64,000 bases of DNA, from the NCBI GenBank assembly GCA_905221605.1, contig CAJNDS010000080.1:1041291-1105290 (forward strand), read 5' to 3'. The position numbers were made by a program, and so were the translations under genes. Below the pieces are notes generated by a model that made no database searches, was not told where the DNA came from, and was given only the letters and a program-made list of their open reading frames with translations. Positions 1-11,027 of the stretch are shown here, one piece after another. The stretch is from Symbiodinium natans. Lineage: Eukaryota; Sar; Dinophyceae; Suessiales; Symbiodiniaceae. Every line of letters starts with the position of its first letter. Positions within the stretch are counted from its first letter, which is position 1.

Positions 1-380
1 AAAATGATCACTTGCGGGGGACCGGTCTGGAAAGCTAGAAGGGGACTTTCATGCTCAGGGCTCAGGAGAATGCGTCCAAGCAAGAACGTCAATGTTCTTA
101 TCCCAGGCCCTGGGGTGCCCCCCGACGGGACGGCGGTGGCTCAGCATCGTAGTGTTTTCGCGCATTTCAAAAACACTGTATGCTTTTTCTTCGGTTCCAC
201 AAAATGGCAAGGGTCGGAAAAATAGTGATTTGTGTTCATGAATATCGCACGGGGGGTGTCCCCGCGGGTTTTTGAGGTCTCCGGGAGCCGGAATATTGCA
301 GGCGAAGCGTGGAGGCCCCTTGGCGAAAAGACCCAAAAGACATGCCTGGACACCCAGCCGAAACGCTCTGCAGGGGCCAA

Positions 381-404
381 CCCCCCCCCCCCCCCCCCCC
401 CCCC
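381..404. repeat. Poly-C tract (24 C)
   Basis: An uninterrupted run of 24 cytosines. It is a simple homopolymer with no coding role visible. Its length is a likely place for assembly or sequencing error. Confidence 0.9.
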
Positions 405-540
405 GGAACCCGGTTGCTTCAACCTAAGGGTTTCGATGATACTCCGCCCCTCTAGCTTTCGTGGTGAATGATGCATGAGCCAGCGCAACTTTGACATGAG
501 TTGTCTCCTCTGCCCGGGTTTTGAGGGTCACATCGTCAGC

Positions 541-566
541 GAAGCAGCGAAGCAGCGAAGCAGCGA
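541..566. repeat. Short tandem repeat, 8-bp unit GAAGCAGC
   Basis: Three perfect copies of GAAGCAGC followed by a partial copy. A minor microsatellite in otherwise featureless sequence. Confidence 0.85.
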
Positions 567-1887
567 AGGCAGGTTGGCATGGAAACCTCTGCAGAATCCC
601 AGGCGACTTTGGTGGGCCAGGGGGCTTCCCAGGTGCCCCTGTGGAGTGATGCACTCTAGCAGCTGTAGCATTTCGATTGGCGTTTTAGGGTTCTGAATTC
701 TGTCGCGGCTTCGCCACGAGCTGGGATGTGGTGAAGCCTTTGCTCGAAGGTGAACCAGCTCCCAAGATGCCTTCCCCCCTGCTTGGCACACCACCGACCT
801 AACCCGAAAACTGCCTTTTCCTCCATGGCCACAGCGCAGAGAAAGCCGAGCAGAACCGGCGGTTTCTTTGGACAGTTTCGGGTGACCAGGTGGGATCTCT
901 ATTAAATCCAACTAGTCAACAGCATCGAAACCTGTGAGAAGTTGAGAAGCCTCTTGGGCGCCAGAAGTTTTCGACTTCAGCGTGTGCAAACCCCAAACTG
1001 GGCTGAAGGTCGACGTTCTCAGAGTATTGAACTGTATTAAACTGCAGCTTTCTCTGTAGTGAAAGTCTCATCCCAGCACCCCCATCCCCCCGAGCAGCTC
1101 CTAAGAACCGCTCCAAAACTCTGTTTTAAACAACCGTTTTGACCATCCTAAACTCCCTACAACCCTATAGAGCCTACACGAAGGCACGAAGGGCTCAGGC
1201 GCGGCCTGCGCTCGCTGGGGGCAGATCCTCCGCCCTTTTTGTGAAAAGAAGCTGCCAGAAACTTATGCACGGCTCTTGCGGGTGATTTTGTGCCCAGAAG
1301 CAGCGTGATGAAGCTTCGGGCAAACGCACCAGGGGAGTGCTGGATCTACTCACATGGATCCCAGAATCACAACAACTCCAGCAAGGTTTATCACATGACA
1401 CCAGGTCATGTGACCACTGTTCATTGAAAGATCGGTCTCTTATCTCCTCATGGGGTTCATCATTCCGCCCCCCCACCCCCCATCGCGGCAAGTTTCGATG
1501 GCCTCTAGAAATGGAGCGTCTCACTGCACAATGCTCTGTGAGTACACCCGGTACAATAGCAAATATCCTCAGTAGGTTGGCGCAGGCGTTACAAACACCT
1601 CTGAACACATCCGAAACTGTACAGACCGAGACGACCCTGGAAGCTCCATCATGAGAAACAGTGGTCGCACGATGAGAGCTTGTCCCTCGTGTGTCTCAGA
1701 CACTGGCTGCCGTCGGCAAAAGTATGCGGGAGTGCCCTGCACATCACAGCCCTAGAAAAGTGAAGGCACAGCGCGTAGTGCCGGCACCTAAGCAACTATA
1801 ACCCAAAGCGACTGATGGGCAGGCCTGAAAAGAAAGTGATGTCAGGCACAGGATCTCGCACAAAGCGATGCCATTGTGCCATTGAGC

Positions 1888-2689
1888 TCAAAGTAAGGAC
1901 AACCCATAGCACCAAACCACAAAACAACACAGGAGTATGGCATGAATCGCTGCCCACATGCTTCCTAGATATTCGGCTTCTGGCATGTCCTTGACATAAG
2001 CCGCTAGTGCCCTGCAGATTTGGTCCGCGCATTGTTGGAAAAAGAAGCAAGCTAACAGTCCTCCTTCTAAAACCCCAACCGCACCTAACACCGGACATGA
2101 AACCCCACAACGACTCCTCTTGCAGATAAAACAGCAGGTAACAGTTGGTTTGCACTTGCTGCAACTCAGCCTAAAAGGCCTAGGGCTCTCCCCGTCATCC
2201 GTGACCAGCGGACTTTGGTCCTGAGGAGCAGAACTGTCCGGTACCACTTCTGGCAATGCGACCAATGTGAAAAATCACTGAAGTAAGAGCAGATATTAGC
2301 ATATATGGCACCTTCAGATCTGCCAGCTGCATGAAGGGGGTATGTACGGTATGGTGATCTGCATAAACAAAGACTGTTCCAACTGGCCAGTCAATCAAGA
2401 AACTGACCAGAGGGACAGCAAAGGTCATCCCTTGTATAATCACCTGAACTTGTAGCAGATTGAGATCCAGCGGAAATGCAGTCGCACCCAAGATAAGCGG
2501 GAACAGCTCGGCACCTAGTTGGGTAGAATCAATGAGGTACCATTCCCCTTGGGTATAAGGCGAGCAGCACAAGGAGTTCTTGAGCATGCAGCCGAACTGT
2601 ATCCCTGCTTCAGCCAAGACAAAGGTAGCAACTTGCCCCGCAAATGTGCAAGCAGCACCGAGACCTTGTTCCTGAAACGCACACGCCAT
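1888..2689 (-). pseudogene. Possible membrane-protein gene fragment (hypothetical)
   Basis: Two overlapping minus-strand frames, 2195-2689 (164 aa) and 1888-2265 (125 aa), read as protein-like and could be exons or frameshifted parts of one gene. The first has hydrophobic stretches around residues 60-115 and 128-140. The second has a Cys-rich segment (SCSKCKP, CCFICKR) and ends in a hydrophobic helix (ILLCCFVVWCYG). I do not recognise the family. The switch of frame near 2,200-2,265 could be an intron, an indel or coincidence. It has no retroelement signature, so it is one of the few candidates here for a host gene remnant. Confidence 0.25.
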
Positions 2690-3439
2690 TTGCGTGGTAA
2701 ACTGAAATTCTTGTGTTCGAGGCGCCCCAGTACCATTGTTTGCTGGCAGAGGCCCAACCGGTCGCCCTATTACACCCGGCCAGAATCCATGGTGAGTGGC
2801 ATACTCAGCCTTTCTAGGAAGTAATGTGGTCTACAGACTCCTTCGCCTGCAATCCCATGGGGTCCATGTGGGACCTTTCGTGGCTGGAGCACAGCAGCAC
2901 CGAGGCTGGATGCAGCTGAGCCCCCAGATCAGATTCTGCCGATCTTTGTTATAAACCCTAAACCTTGGAAGGGGTCAGTTGTTCACTCAAAGGGTTGGTC
3001 GGATACCATATTGATGCGAACCGGTCTGCACAGTGTAGAGTTCGAGCCTGTCCTAGATTCCACTGAGAGTGGTTGTGGCTACTTTATCGCCGGGCTTGAG
3101 CACACATTGTTGAGCATCTGAGTGAAGTCCCGTTCAACCCTTGAGTACAACAGAAACTCGTTACCCAGTGATGCTTGAGGGACTCTTTCAACTCATCCGC
3201 CTCGGCATTTTCTCTCCAGACTGCACGCGGTCTGGCCGGTGGACCGGTTGGTTCAAATCCGTCGATCTTGCGTTGGCCAGTTTGCAAGGCGAAGGGCCGG
3301 CGAAGGGCCCAACAGTGAGGTTGAGGCAACCCTCGGATTTCAGGAGCAGTCCGAGGTTCATTCGTAGGCAGAAGATCCAGTTTCTGATAAGAAGTTCGCT
3401 GAAGGCCTGCAGAGCGTTCAGCAGTTGGCGGCCCGGATC

Positions 3440-4645
3440 CCGGTGGAAGCCCCGGCCTTGCCACAGGTTTTCATGCACAAGACAAGTAGAGTGTTCCACA
3501 TCCCCAGGGCCAACTCAAAGCATGAGCTGCTTGATTTGCTGTTCACAGAGTTTTAGCGGGATGTGCCTGCCGGCTTCCAGCTGGTTACTTTTTCCCAGCT
3601 TCAGCAAGCCGACAGGGAGATTCACGTCCGCATGGGTGAGCATCCGATGCGGTCCTCAAGTCTCCGGCGGTTCAGTGGCTGTTGATGCCTCGACCAAAGC
3701 AAGCACGGCGCTGCTTCGGCTCCCAAGCAAGACTCTGCAGCGCACGGTAGGCAAGGCGAAGGCGGGCTCTCTTGCGCCGTCCGAGAGAAAGCAGCAGCAG
3801 ACCCAAAATAAGCGGCGCAAGACCATGTTTCGTATGCCGAAACCGTTGACCATGCGAAGCTCTTGAGTGAATCAGATCTTCCCCGCAATGCTCCTTCAGA
3901 GCATGCCGAATCTCCTATGCACTCCATGCGGAGGAGCGTGGACGAGGTGCCTGCTTCGTCTTTGCCGAGGGGCAAACGGCCGATGCAGGATCCAGGTGTT
4001 TCACAGTCGAATTCTGATGCCCGTTTCCTTTTCCATGTCCTGGCCAGTTGTTTGTGCAGACATCGCATTTGCAACACGTTTCTGACGTCCTGCAGCCGAC
4101 TCCAGAGCACGTGCCTCCTGCAGCAGCGGTGACGCCGCCATCTGCGGCTGACATTCTTTTCTTGTTGCAGTCCTCCTTTGCCTCCCCGACAAGAAATAGT
4201 AGGGCACATGCGCTGGCTTCATCCGATGCTGTCGTCAGTTACTTTAATGTTGGGGCATTCTCCCAGGGCGCTCGGTTTGGGGTCACCCAAGACGCACAAG
4301 CATTCGCAAGCATTGGCGGATTTCAACCGGTGGCTCCGCTCCAAGTTCCCGTCCCAGCATTGGTCTAGCATCGCAATCAACCATAATGAAAAGTTGCACA
4401 GGCACCTGGCCAACGAGCCAGGCACAATGAACTTTGCGGTTGCTTTGGGAGGCTTCCAGGGCGGAGGCCTCTTCGTGGAGGATGCTTTCCGTAATGAGAG
4501 CAGGTTTGCGCCAAGCTTGGATTTTCATCAAGGGCACTGTGCACAATCTTCTAGATTCACCGCTTGCCTTTTCTGGCCGCAAATGGCATCAGTCTAAGCC
4601 GTGGCAGGCGATCGTTGGGTCATCACGACCTTGCTCGCCTTGAAT
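3440..4645 (+). pseudogene. Decayed polyprotein remnant with 2OG-oxygenase-like piece
   Basis: Protein-like stretches in several plus-strand frames, broken by stops and frameshifts. Around 3,470-3,640 one frame reads VFMHKTSRVFHIPRANSKHE and continues. At 4178-4597 (139 aa) there is a stretch with FNRWLRSKFP, then HRHLANEPGT and ALGGFQGGGLFVED. The next frame (4434-4643) carries GTVHNLLDSPLAF, GRKWH and PW. The order H-x-x-x-x-N, GxFxGGxLxxxD, then GrxWH, resembles the 2OG-Fe(II) oxygenase-like segment that I recall from dinoflagellate retroelement polyproteins. That resemblance is from memory and the function is inference. The Fe-binding HxD is not intact (HRH), and the pieces are in different frames, so it is dead. 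Confidence 0.4.
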
Positions 4646-5129
4646 TTCCACTGCCGCCCCATTGTCTCCCACAGGTCTGCGTGCAGAGCTCAGCTCCCCC
4701 GCCCGAAGCCGGCCGCCATCCCACAATGCAGCTGTCAAGCCAGAGGGTCGCAAGCCCTTTGCGTTAGAGATCGGCAGTAGTGCGGTTTGTCGGCCGTTTT
4801 TCGCAGGGTAGGCATTGAGGCGCCAGGAGTGGATTACACATGCCCGGGTCCTATGATCCGTCTGGATCTTGCAAAAAGGCCCAGCAGGACATCCTTTGCC
4901 GCGAAATACTGCGGGCAGACGTTGTCTAGTTCGCCCCCGCGCCAGAAGGTGCCTCTAAAACATAAGGAGTTGCCACGCTCGCCCTATGCGGATGCTTGCT
5001 CGTGAAGGTTTCTCGTGGCTTGTTACTGGAGTCACTGGAGTGCCCGCGGCAAAGGAACGTCTTGTAAACCTGCGGGTGCTGTCATCGTTGGTGGCAAAAT
5101 GGACTTGGGAACCTGAAGGAGCACCTTGA

Positions 5130-6272
5130 ATGCAAAATCAGAAGGGCCAACCTGACCGCGACCCCGACGGAGCTGCCTGTTGGATGCCATGGCAGCTTGA
5201 GCTGAAGCGGTGGGAGAACCTTCGTGATGAAAGGCGAATTAGAGAAAGCGCTTCGGGCATTCCCAAAGGAATTTCCTTTGTGACAGAAACTCGATTCCAC
5301 AAAGCGCAAGACTTGTTGCAAGAAAAAGGAATCCCTTCGGCCATACAGCTTGTTCTGCAACGTGTTGACCCACAGCTACAAATCTTGCGTGGGTCGAGAC
5401 GCACAGTCATGGCGAGTTTTTGCAGAGAGTCTGTTGCTCGTCTCAGTGCCAAGTTCGCCTTGCATTTCCTTGACTTTCCTGCACAAGGGCAATGCATGAT
5501 CAGTTTTCTCAAAGCGTTGCACCTTGAGTTCATGGCCTTTAGAAAGGAGTTCATTCCTCAATTTCTCCTTGTAAAGGGACAGCAAGACACCCTTTATGTG
5601 CAACACTGGAAAGAGGCCAGCTCCAGTGTGAAGTCTCCGCCAGTCGATCTCTTTCTTTACGTCGAACAAGATGACCAGTGTGTTGTCGCAATGCTTAATG
5701 CATCACAAGCTCGAGATACGATACACGCACTTACGCATGTATCGGCTATCGAGGTCGTTGATACCGAACGTAAAGGAGCCAGCCCTGGCACCTTCCTCCA
5801 CAAAGTAATTGAGGAAAACAGTCAGCTCCCTACACCGTGCCTGATTTTCGAGGGAACAGAGGCTGCATTACACCTGTATGGCCACACAATCCTCTGCTCC
5901 CCTCATCTTGGGCAAAGGGAGCTTTTTGCGCTCTTCCTAACCCCGTACTTTGCTGAGAATCATGTCAGTCAGGCTTTAGCTTCGGACTGCAGCTCGAAAG
6001 AAGCTTGGCTAAGCGAGGTCCTTCGTGACTTTTCCTGCTTTGCCAAGCTAGCTCTACCGTGTAGACAGGCTGTGCACATTGGCATCGATGCACGAGGTGT
6101 TCACTACACCACTTATAAGCAAGGTACAGTGCATCAACAGACCGTCACCCACAACAACATTCCCCCTACACTCCCCACACAAGAGAAGGCACTGCGCATT
6201 TATGTCTACGATCGGCAACCTGCGGCGTACTTTTGTTTCTACGGGGTCCATAGGGACCCATTGCCCCTATGA
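5130..6272 (+). CDS. LINE ORF1-like protein, 380 aa
   Basis: Open frame of 380 aa directly upstream of an APE-endonuclease ORF, which makes it the ORF1 of a non-LTR retrotransposon by position. I see no zinc knuckle or RRM, so its nucleic-acid-binding role is inferred from context only. Its stop codon overlaps the start of the next ORF as ATGA (6269-6272), an arrangement that favours coupled termination and re-initiation. The frame is intact although the downstream RT part is broken. The first Met follows a region without coding potential; the true start could be slightly different. Confidence 0.55.
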   Translation: MQNQKGQPDRDPDGAACWMPWQLELKRWENLRDERRIRESASGIPKGISFVTETRFHKAQDLLQEKGIPSAIQLVLQRVDPQLQILRGSRRTVMASFCRESVARLSAKFALHFLDFPAQGQCMISFLKALHLEFMAFRKEFIPQFLLVKGQQDTLYVQHWKEASSSVKSPPVDLFLYVEQDDQCVVAMLNASQARDTIHALTHVSAIEVVDTERKGASPGTFLHKVIEENSQLPTPCLIFEGTEAALHLYGHTILCSPHLGQRELFALFLTPYFAENHVSQALASDCSSKEAWLSEVLRDFSCFAKLALPCRQAVHIGIDARGVHYTTYKQGTVHQQTVTHNNIPPTLPTQEKALRIYVYDRQPAAYFCFYGVHRDPLPL

Positions 6273-7534
6273 CGTCGATCCGTGAAGTGGTGATCAAGGC
6301 AAGGTCTTTGATCTTCCTTGAGCACCTTAATGCCTATGTTGCCTGTCGTAGACAACGGGCACGTGTCAGATCCCTCAACAGCATCCTCCTCGCCTATAAC
6401 TTGCCACTCACCTATCCCACCACCCGTGAGCTGAAATTAGCTCTTATGGCCACAGATAACCGACCTTTCGACTTAGTCGCTGCTGTCAATCTTCAACTCC
6501 CAACTGAAGAGCTCGAGCTTGCTTTGAACCTCATTGCTGACAAGCTCGTTCCTTATTTCGATTCGATCCCAAAAGAGCCGTGCAAACTACAGGCTGTTAT
6601 TAGTTGGAATGTCACCTCGTGTACCTTTGACACTATTGGCCTTGCCAAGCTCCACACAATTGGTGCTTTGGCTCATCAAACGCCTGTGCTCTTACAGGAA
6701 ACTAAATGGAACGCTGCCTGCTTACAAAGGTTCAGACAGGCAACTTCCAGAATAAATACAGTTGCCTCCCTTGCTGTATGGAAGGAATCTGGGCACTCTG
6801 GAGGAGTTGCAATTTGTTTACCGCAGAACTATAAAGTTGTAGAAACTATTGACCTTGTGCCTGGTTTTGCCCTTGCCGTGCTGGTCAGATTTAGGTCGGT
6901 ATGCTATTGGCTTCTGTCGGTATATTGGCACCCGGATCAATGGGGGAAACTCTTCCCTGCACTCACTGCCTTTGTTAAAGACGCAACTCATGTGGTTGTC
7001 CTTGGGGGTGACTTCAATGCTGTTAATCAGCAGAAGGAAGGCGAGTATGCCCACCTCCTTGCTCAGGGTGACCTGATTGAATGCAAGTCTGACAATCCAA
7101 CCTTTGAGCAAAGCTCTACCCTCAGCCATCTTGACCATTACCTTATCTCCAGCTCACTGTATGTGTCCTCCCGGATCTGTTCAGTTTCTTGGAAGCACAA
7201 AAAAGCAACTGGAGGGCATCATTTGGTGAAAATTCGGTTTCGGCCGAAACACAAGCTTGATAAGGATGTTGCGGCGATACCTGTTCGAACAGTTCCTGCT
7301 GCGGCCTTTTCTGTGCCACCAGCAACTACTGACTTACCTGGCATCGAAGCAGCGGAAACTAGCCCTTCGCATCTCCTCCTCCGCAAATTAATCAATTGCA
7401 CCAAAGCCCGCTTGATTGAAGAACAGAACAAGGGCCAAAAACTCTGTCTGACGCTCTCATTGCGCAAAAAGCCACGTGTTTCCTGTGGCATGCTAACCTG
7501 CGCGCTCAAGCTGGTGATTCGATTGCTGCATTAA
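6269..7534 (+). CDS. LINE ORF2 N-terminal part: AP-type endonuclease
   Basis: 421 codons encoding an exonuclease/endonuclease/phosphatase fold, which nicks target DNA for target-primed reverse transcription. The motif series is visible in order: ISWNVTS (Mg-binding Asn), LLQETKW (catalytic Glu), SVYWHPDQW, VVLGGDFNAV (the GDFN core), LSHLDHYLIS, and TGGHHLVKI in place of the usual SDH. The first ~110 residues before the domain are unassigned. Near 7,490 the reading frame shifts: the natural continuation is in another frame that joins the next segment (LIRKLVRLLNRR), so this is the 5' part of one frameshifted ORF2. It overlaps ORF1 by four bases. Confidence 0.8.
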   Translation: MTSIREVVIKARSLIFLEHLNAYVACRRQRARVRSLNSILLAYNLPLTYPTTRELKLALMATDNRPFDLVAAVNLQLPTEELELALNLIADKLVPYFDSIPKEPCKLQAVISWNVTSCTFDTIGLAKLHTIGALAHQTPVLLQETKWNAACLQRFRQATSRINTVASLAVWKESGHSGGVAICLPQNYKVVETIDLVPGFALAVLVRFRSVCYWLLSVYWHPDQWGKLFPALTAFVKDATHVVVLGGDFNAVNQQKEGEYAHLLAQGDLIECKSDNPTFEQSSTLSHLDHYLISSSLYVSSRICSVSWKHKKATGGHHLVKIRFRPKHKLDKDVAAIPVRTVPAAAFSVPPATTDLPGIEAAETSPSHLLLRKLINCTKARLIEEQNKGQKLCLTLSLRKKPRVSCGMLTCALKLVIRLLH

Positions 7535-7539
7535 TTAGG

Positions 7540-8825
7540 AAGCTGGTGCGCCTCCTGAACAGACGCTCTTGTGCGACAGTTGGCGTCGATTCCAAAACTG
7601 TTACGTCCTTAGCCAAGCACATCTCTATACCCCCCTTCACGCCATCAGGTAATGGTTCGGCTGAACTTCCGAGACATTGGCTTCAAGAAGCTCTTAATCG
7701 GCTCCACCTTGGCGCGGAGTTGAAAGCAACCCCGACGCCAAGCCTTCGTTCTCTTATTGCTCAAAGGGACTTGCAGGTTGACAAGTCTAAGCTCAAATGG
7801 CAGGCCTTCAGGAAAATCTGCCCACGAATTATCGATTCACAACAAGTCAGAAGTGAAAATGGCCAGCTGATTACATCAATGAGTCAGTTCGATGCTGCAT
7901 TGAGAGCAACTAGGGCCTTCTGGCACCATTTTCCATGCCAATATGATAATCAATGGGATAAGCTCCTACAGCCATATGCACAAAGGGCCCCCTTCGTGCC
8001 GGCTGACCTGCCAGATGAGAGCACAATCTTCAAGGCCATTATCACCACCAAGGACTCCTCACCGGGCCCTGATGGAGTACCTTATGCCTTTTATAGGCAA
8101 AATCTGACCTATTTCGCCAACTTGCTTGGTGATCATAGTGGGAGATGTGCCTGTCTCAAGCTGAACATCCACTTCAGGCATTAGTATTCATTCCGAAAGC
8201 GGATAAGGGTGCTTATGCCGATAATTACAGGCCATTAGACATGCCCGACACGTGTGATCGAATCATTGACTCTGCAATCTATGCTGTTCTTGCTGAGTCT
8301 TTCAAAGACTCTTTGCATCCTGTCCAGGCCCTCCTTAACCATTTCAAAGAGCCACAGGCAAACTATGCCCAAATGCAGCATTACCTTGAGCTCAAAGATG
8401 CCCAGTTTTCCGTCATGCTTTCAGATTTTGCCAAGGCCTTTGAACGGGTGAACCCTTGGGTTCTACAGTGCTTGGCGGCAAGGCCCCGGCGTGGATTAAA
8501 GCGCATGTCATTCACCTTATGTTTGGGCGTCGCACCCAGCACAAAGTGCAAGGTTTCCTGCTCAAGCCTATTTCTATCCATCAAGGCCTTGCTGTGGGAA
8601 GAGCAACCTCTGTTGTTCTTTTCTGTCTTGCCTTAAGATCCGCTACATAACATTTCTTCCTTCATTAGATTAACTGCTTACATGGATGATAATAGCGCAG
8701 CATCCAGAGGCCTGCAATGGGTCGAACAGGCACAAAGAACTTTTAAAACCAGCACAGTGCTGGCTTGTAAGTTCTTCGGCATTATGGCTTTCAAGCTGGG
8801 TTTACTTCCTTGCAAGCACTTCTAG
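7540..8825 (+). pseudogene. LINE reverse transcriptase, frameshifted remnant
   Basis: Continuation of the endonuclease ORF in at least three frames. 7546-8184 holds the linker and the first RT motif, SSPGPDGVPYAFYR. 8145-8636 holds FIPKADKG, NYRPLDMPD and motif A, LSDFAKAFERVNPW. From about 8673 a third frame reads TAYMDDNSAAS, the catalytic YxDD box, and runs to a stop at 8823-8825. All pieces are in the correct order for one RT, so this was a full LINE ORF2 now broken by frameshifts. No RNase H domain or A-rich tail is evident downstream. Confidence 0.8.
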
Positions 8826-9370
8826 AGAATGCCAGGGTAAGCATCTTCTACTTTGGCGTGGCTTGAATTGAAGTAAACCAGCTTCCTCCATGTAGTGCTC
8901 TTGCTATCGGAGGTCCTTCATTGCAGCAAGCCTTGTGCCTGCTCCAAACAAATGTGCACAGCCTGGATCAGGCTATGATGATGTTCCAGCCAGACTTGAC
9001 ATACGGACTGCTTCTTGTCAGCGGCAACAAGTGCTACATCTTGTGACATGTTGCAATGTATGTGTACGCAGCAGCGCAACTTCCAAGCTTTGCTGGCTTG
9101 CATTATCACTCACCTTGCAACAAACCCTTTAAAAGTGCTGATATTCTACTTCTTGACACAACGCCTTGAGGGTCTTTGCAGAGACTACAACAATGTTGGG
9201 CTTTATCCTGCGAGGCCGCATCTCGAAATATAAGTGGGAATTCACCCATGTCGCCACCAGGTTTGGTGCCACCACCGCCTGCAGCAGTGGACCCCGTTAC
9301 CGTGCAGGCAGTCCTGGGATCCCAGCTTCTGGTTCAGACAGTTTAGCAGCAGCAGCAGCAGATATCTTAA
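8826..9370. other. No gene recognised
   Basis: About 550 bases between the LINE remnant and the Gag remnant. Small ORFs are present but none is protein-like. I see no repeat shared with the rest of the window. Confidence 0.4.
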
Positions 9371-10544
9371 ATGATGTTGCTGGTGCAGCAGCTGGTCCAG
9401 GACCGGACAAGTGCTGAGAAGAAAGGCAAAGGTGCTGGTAGCTTGAGTGGCATCAATGACAGCGTGGACCATGCCATGGAGGTTGATGATGGGAACGGCG
9501 CTCCTATCAGGAATCCTAAGGCAGACTTATATGTGCCAAAGTTGCCCATGTTGGATGGTGGACGCATGAACAAGAGTCGGCGTGCTGAGTTTTGTGAAAG
9601 ACAAGCCAATCCTGAACAAAGACTTGGCGAAAGGGGAAAGCATTAGAAGTACCAGAGTGTTTCTTTACCTTCGGCAGTCCTTTGCAAACTTTTCCCGTGG
9701 GCTTGACATTTTTGAAGCAAGTTGAGCGTGAACGGCTTGGTGTTCCGGCAGGCTATGAGGCGTTGAGGCGCTTGCATCAGGATCTGTCGGTTTGCTCGAG
9801 GATAGAAGCCTCGACCTTGCGAGAAGAGATGTTGTGCCTCTACGAAAAGATCGTCCTTTGGAAGTGTTCCGCAGCGCAGCGTGCAGGTTAAGCTTGCAAA
9901 GTATGGTCGACTTGTTGCTGCGTTCCCAGACCTTGCGTTAAGTGAAGCGGATCAGAGCATAATTGTGTTGAAGGGTCTTGATGCGGATGTGAAGAGGTAC
10001 ATCTTGTTGCATGCGAAGATTGACTCCATGAGTAAGCTTGAGACTGCGATCAAGTTCTACGACGCAAACATCAAGATTCTTACCTTCGCCGATTCCGGTC
10101 GAGGTCGAGACCGCAGGAACAACAACGATAGCGAATCCGCTGAACTTCAAGGGCGATGGAAAGGGGAAGGACAAGGGGAAGAACAAGGGGAAAGATAAAG
10201 GAAAGGACAAAGGGAAGGACAAGGAAAAGGACAAAGGTCGCTCGAGAAAGGACAAGCATGACAAGAAAGGAGAGAAAGGTGGAAAGGGAAACGTTGCTCA
10301 AGACCCTGGAAAAGGGGGCGGTGGTAGCTCTGGTAGTGATCCAAAGCACGACAAGGAGAAGCGTGCCAACGTGAAGTGCTACAACTGCAATGAATTGGGG
10401 CACTATTCAAACCGATGCCCTAAGAAAGCGGTCAAAGGTGTGGCAGCAGCAGCGACGCTTCTAGAACCGCAGTTGGCGGCTTTGACTTTGGAGGGCCCGC
10501 ACGTGTTTGCAGCGGCAATTGGTTGCGAGTTCTTTGATACCTAG
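9371..10544 (+). pseudogene. Retrotransposon Gag with CCHC zinc knuckle, frameshifted
   Basis: A series of protein-like plus-strand frames (9371-9646, 9682-9891, 9881-10198, 10038-10544) that together look like one Gag. The 9881 frame contains LGL-type capsid-like helices (FPDLALSEADQSIIVLKGL). The 10038 frame has a long lysine-rich repeat of the KGKDKGK type at 10,150-10,260, then a canonical nucleocapsid knuckle CYNCNELGHYSNRC (C-x2-C-x4-H-x4-C) near 10,380-10,420, and ends at 10544. The breaks make it non-functional. Sequence just after its end is shared, inverted, with 16.4 kb, so a relative lies there too. Confidence 0.7.
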
Positions 10545-10790
10545 GGGGACTGCGCTGGACGTCTTAAAACATGCATCAGTTTGGGGCGCATAAAATGGGC
10601 ACGATGTCGTGAGATTTCTTCAGGTTACTTGCAGTGAACACGGAGAGCAACTTTTGCGCAGCTTTGAGAAAGCAAGATTACCCCCCACCCCATAGAATCT
10701 AGCGTAGATGTTGCAGGATTGGTGCACGAGGGATGGTACACATGTAGCGGAGTTGTGTCTTCCCCGGGTTTAAAAACCATTGTATATTTA
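10540..10790 (+). repeat. Dispersed repeat, inverted copy at 16,380-16,500
   Basis: The stretch with CTGCGCTGGACGTCT, then TTGGGGCGCATAAAATGGG, then ACATGTAGCGGAGT and the CCGGGTTT segment recurs in reverse complement at 16,380-16,500 with substitutions and indels; the copy here has extra sequence between its two halves. It follows the Gag remnant directly, so it is probably a fragment of the same retroelement family. Confidence 0.75.
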
Positions 10791-11027
10791 AAACGGGCTC
10801 ACCTCGACTCCGCTGCCGTTCTAGGGGGAATTCCACTTTGGAAGGACTCCGCCGACTCCGCTTACATGAACTCCACCGACTCCGCCCACACATGTAACTC
10901 GGATGCCTTTTTTTCAGTGCTTATTGCTTGAATTTAGGTGTTTCTATCTTGGCGCGCAGTGCGAAGATGGCAAAGAAGCTTCTGCGGCGCTGAGTTTGGC
11001 GTCGGAACTTATGTCAAGAATTGAGAG

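Larger units (their letters stand above)
1..1887. other. Sequence without recognisable gene
   Basis: Short open frames occur in all six frames, but none has protein-like composition or a motif I recognise. Apart from the poly-C tract and the GAAGCAGC repeat I see no structure here. Confidence 0.5.

Noticed and set aside
2950-2965. AAACCCTAAACC resembling a telomere repeat
   Set aside because: Only one unit, with no tandem array.
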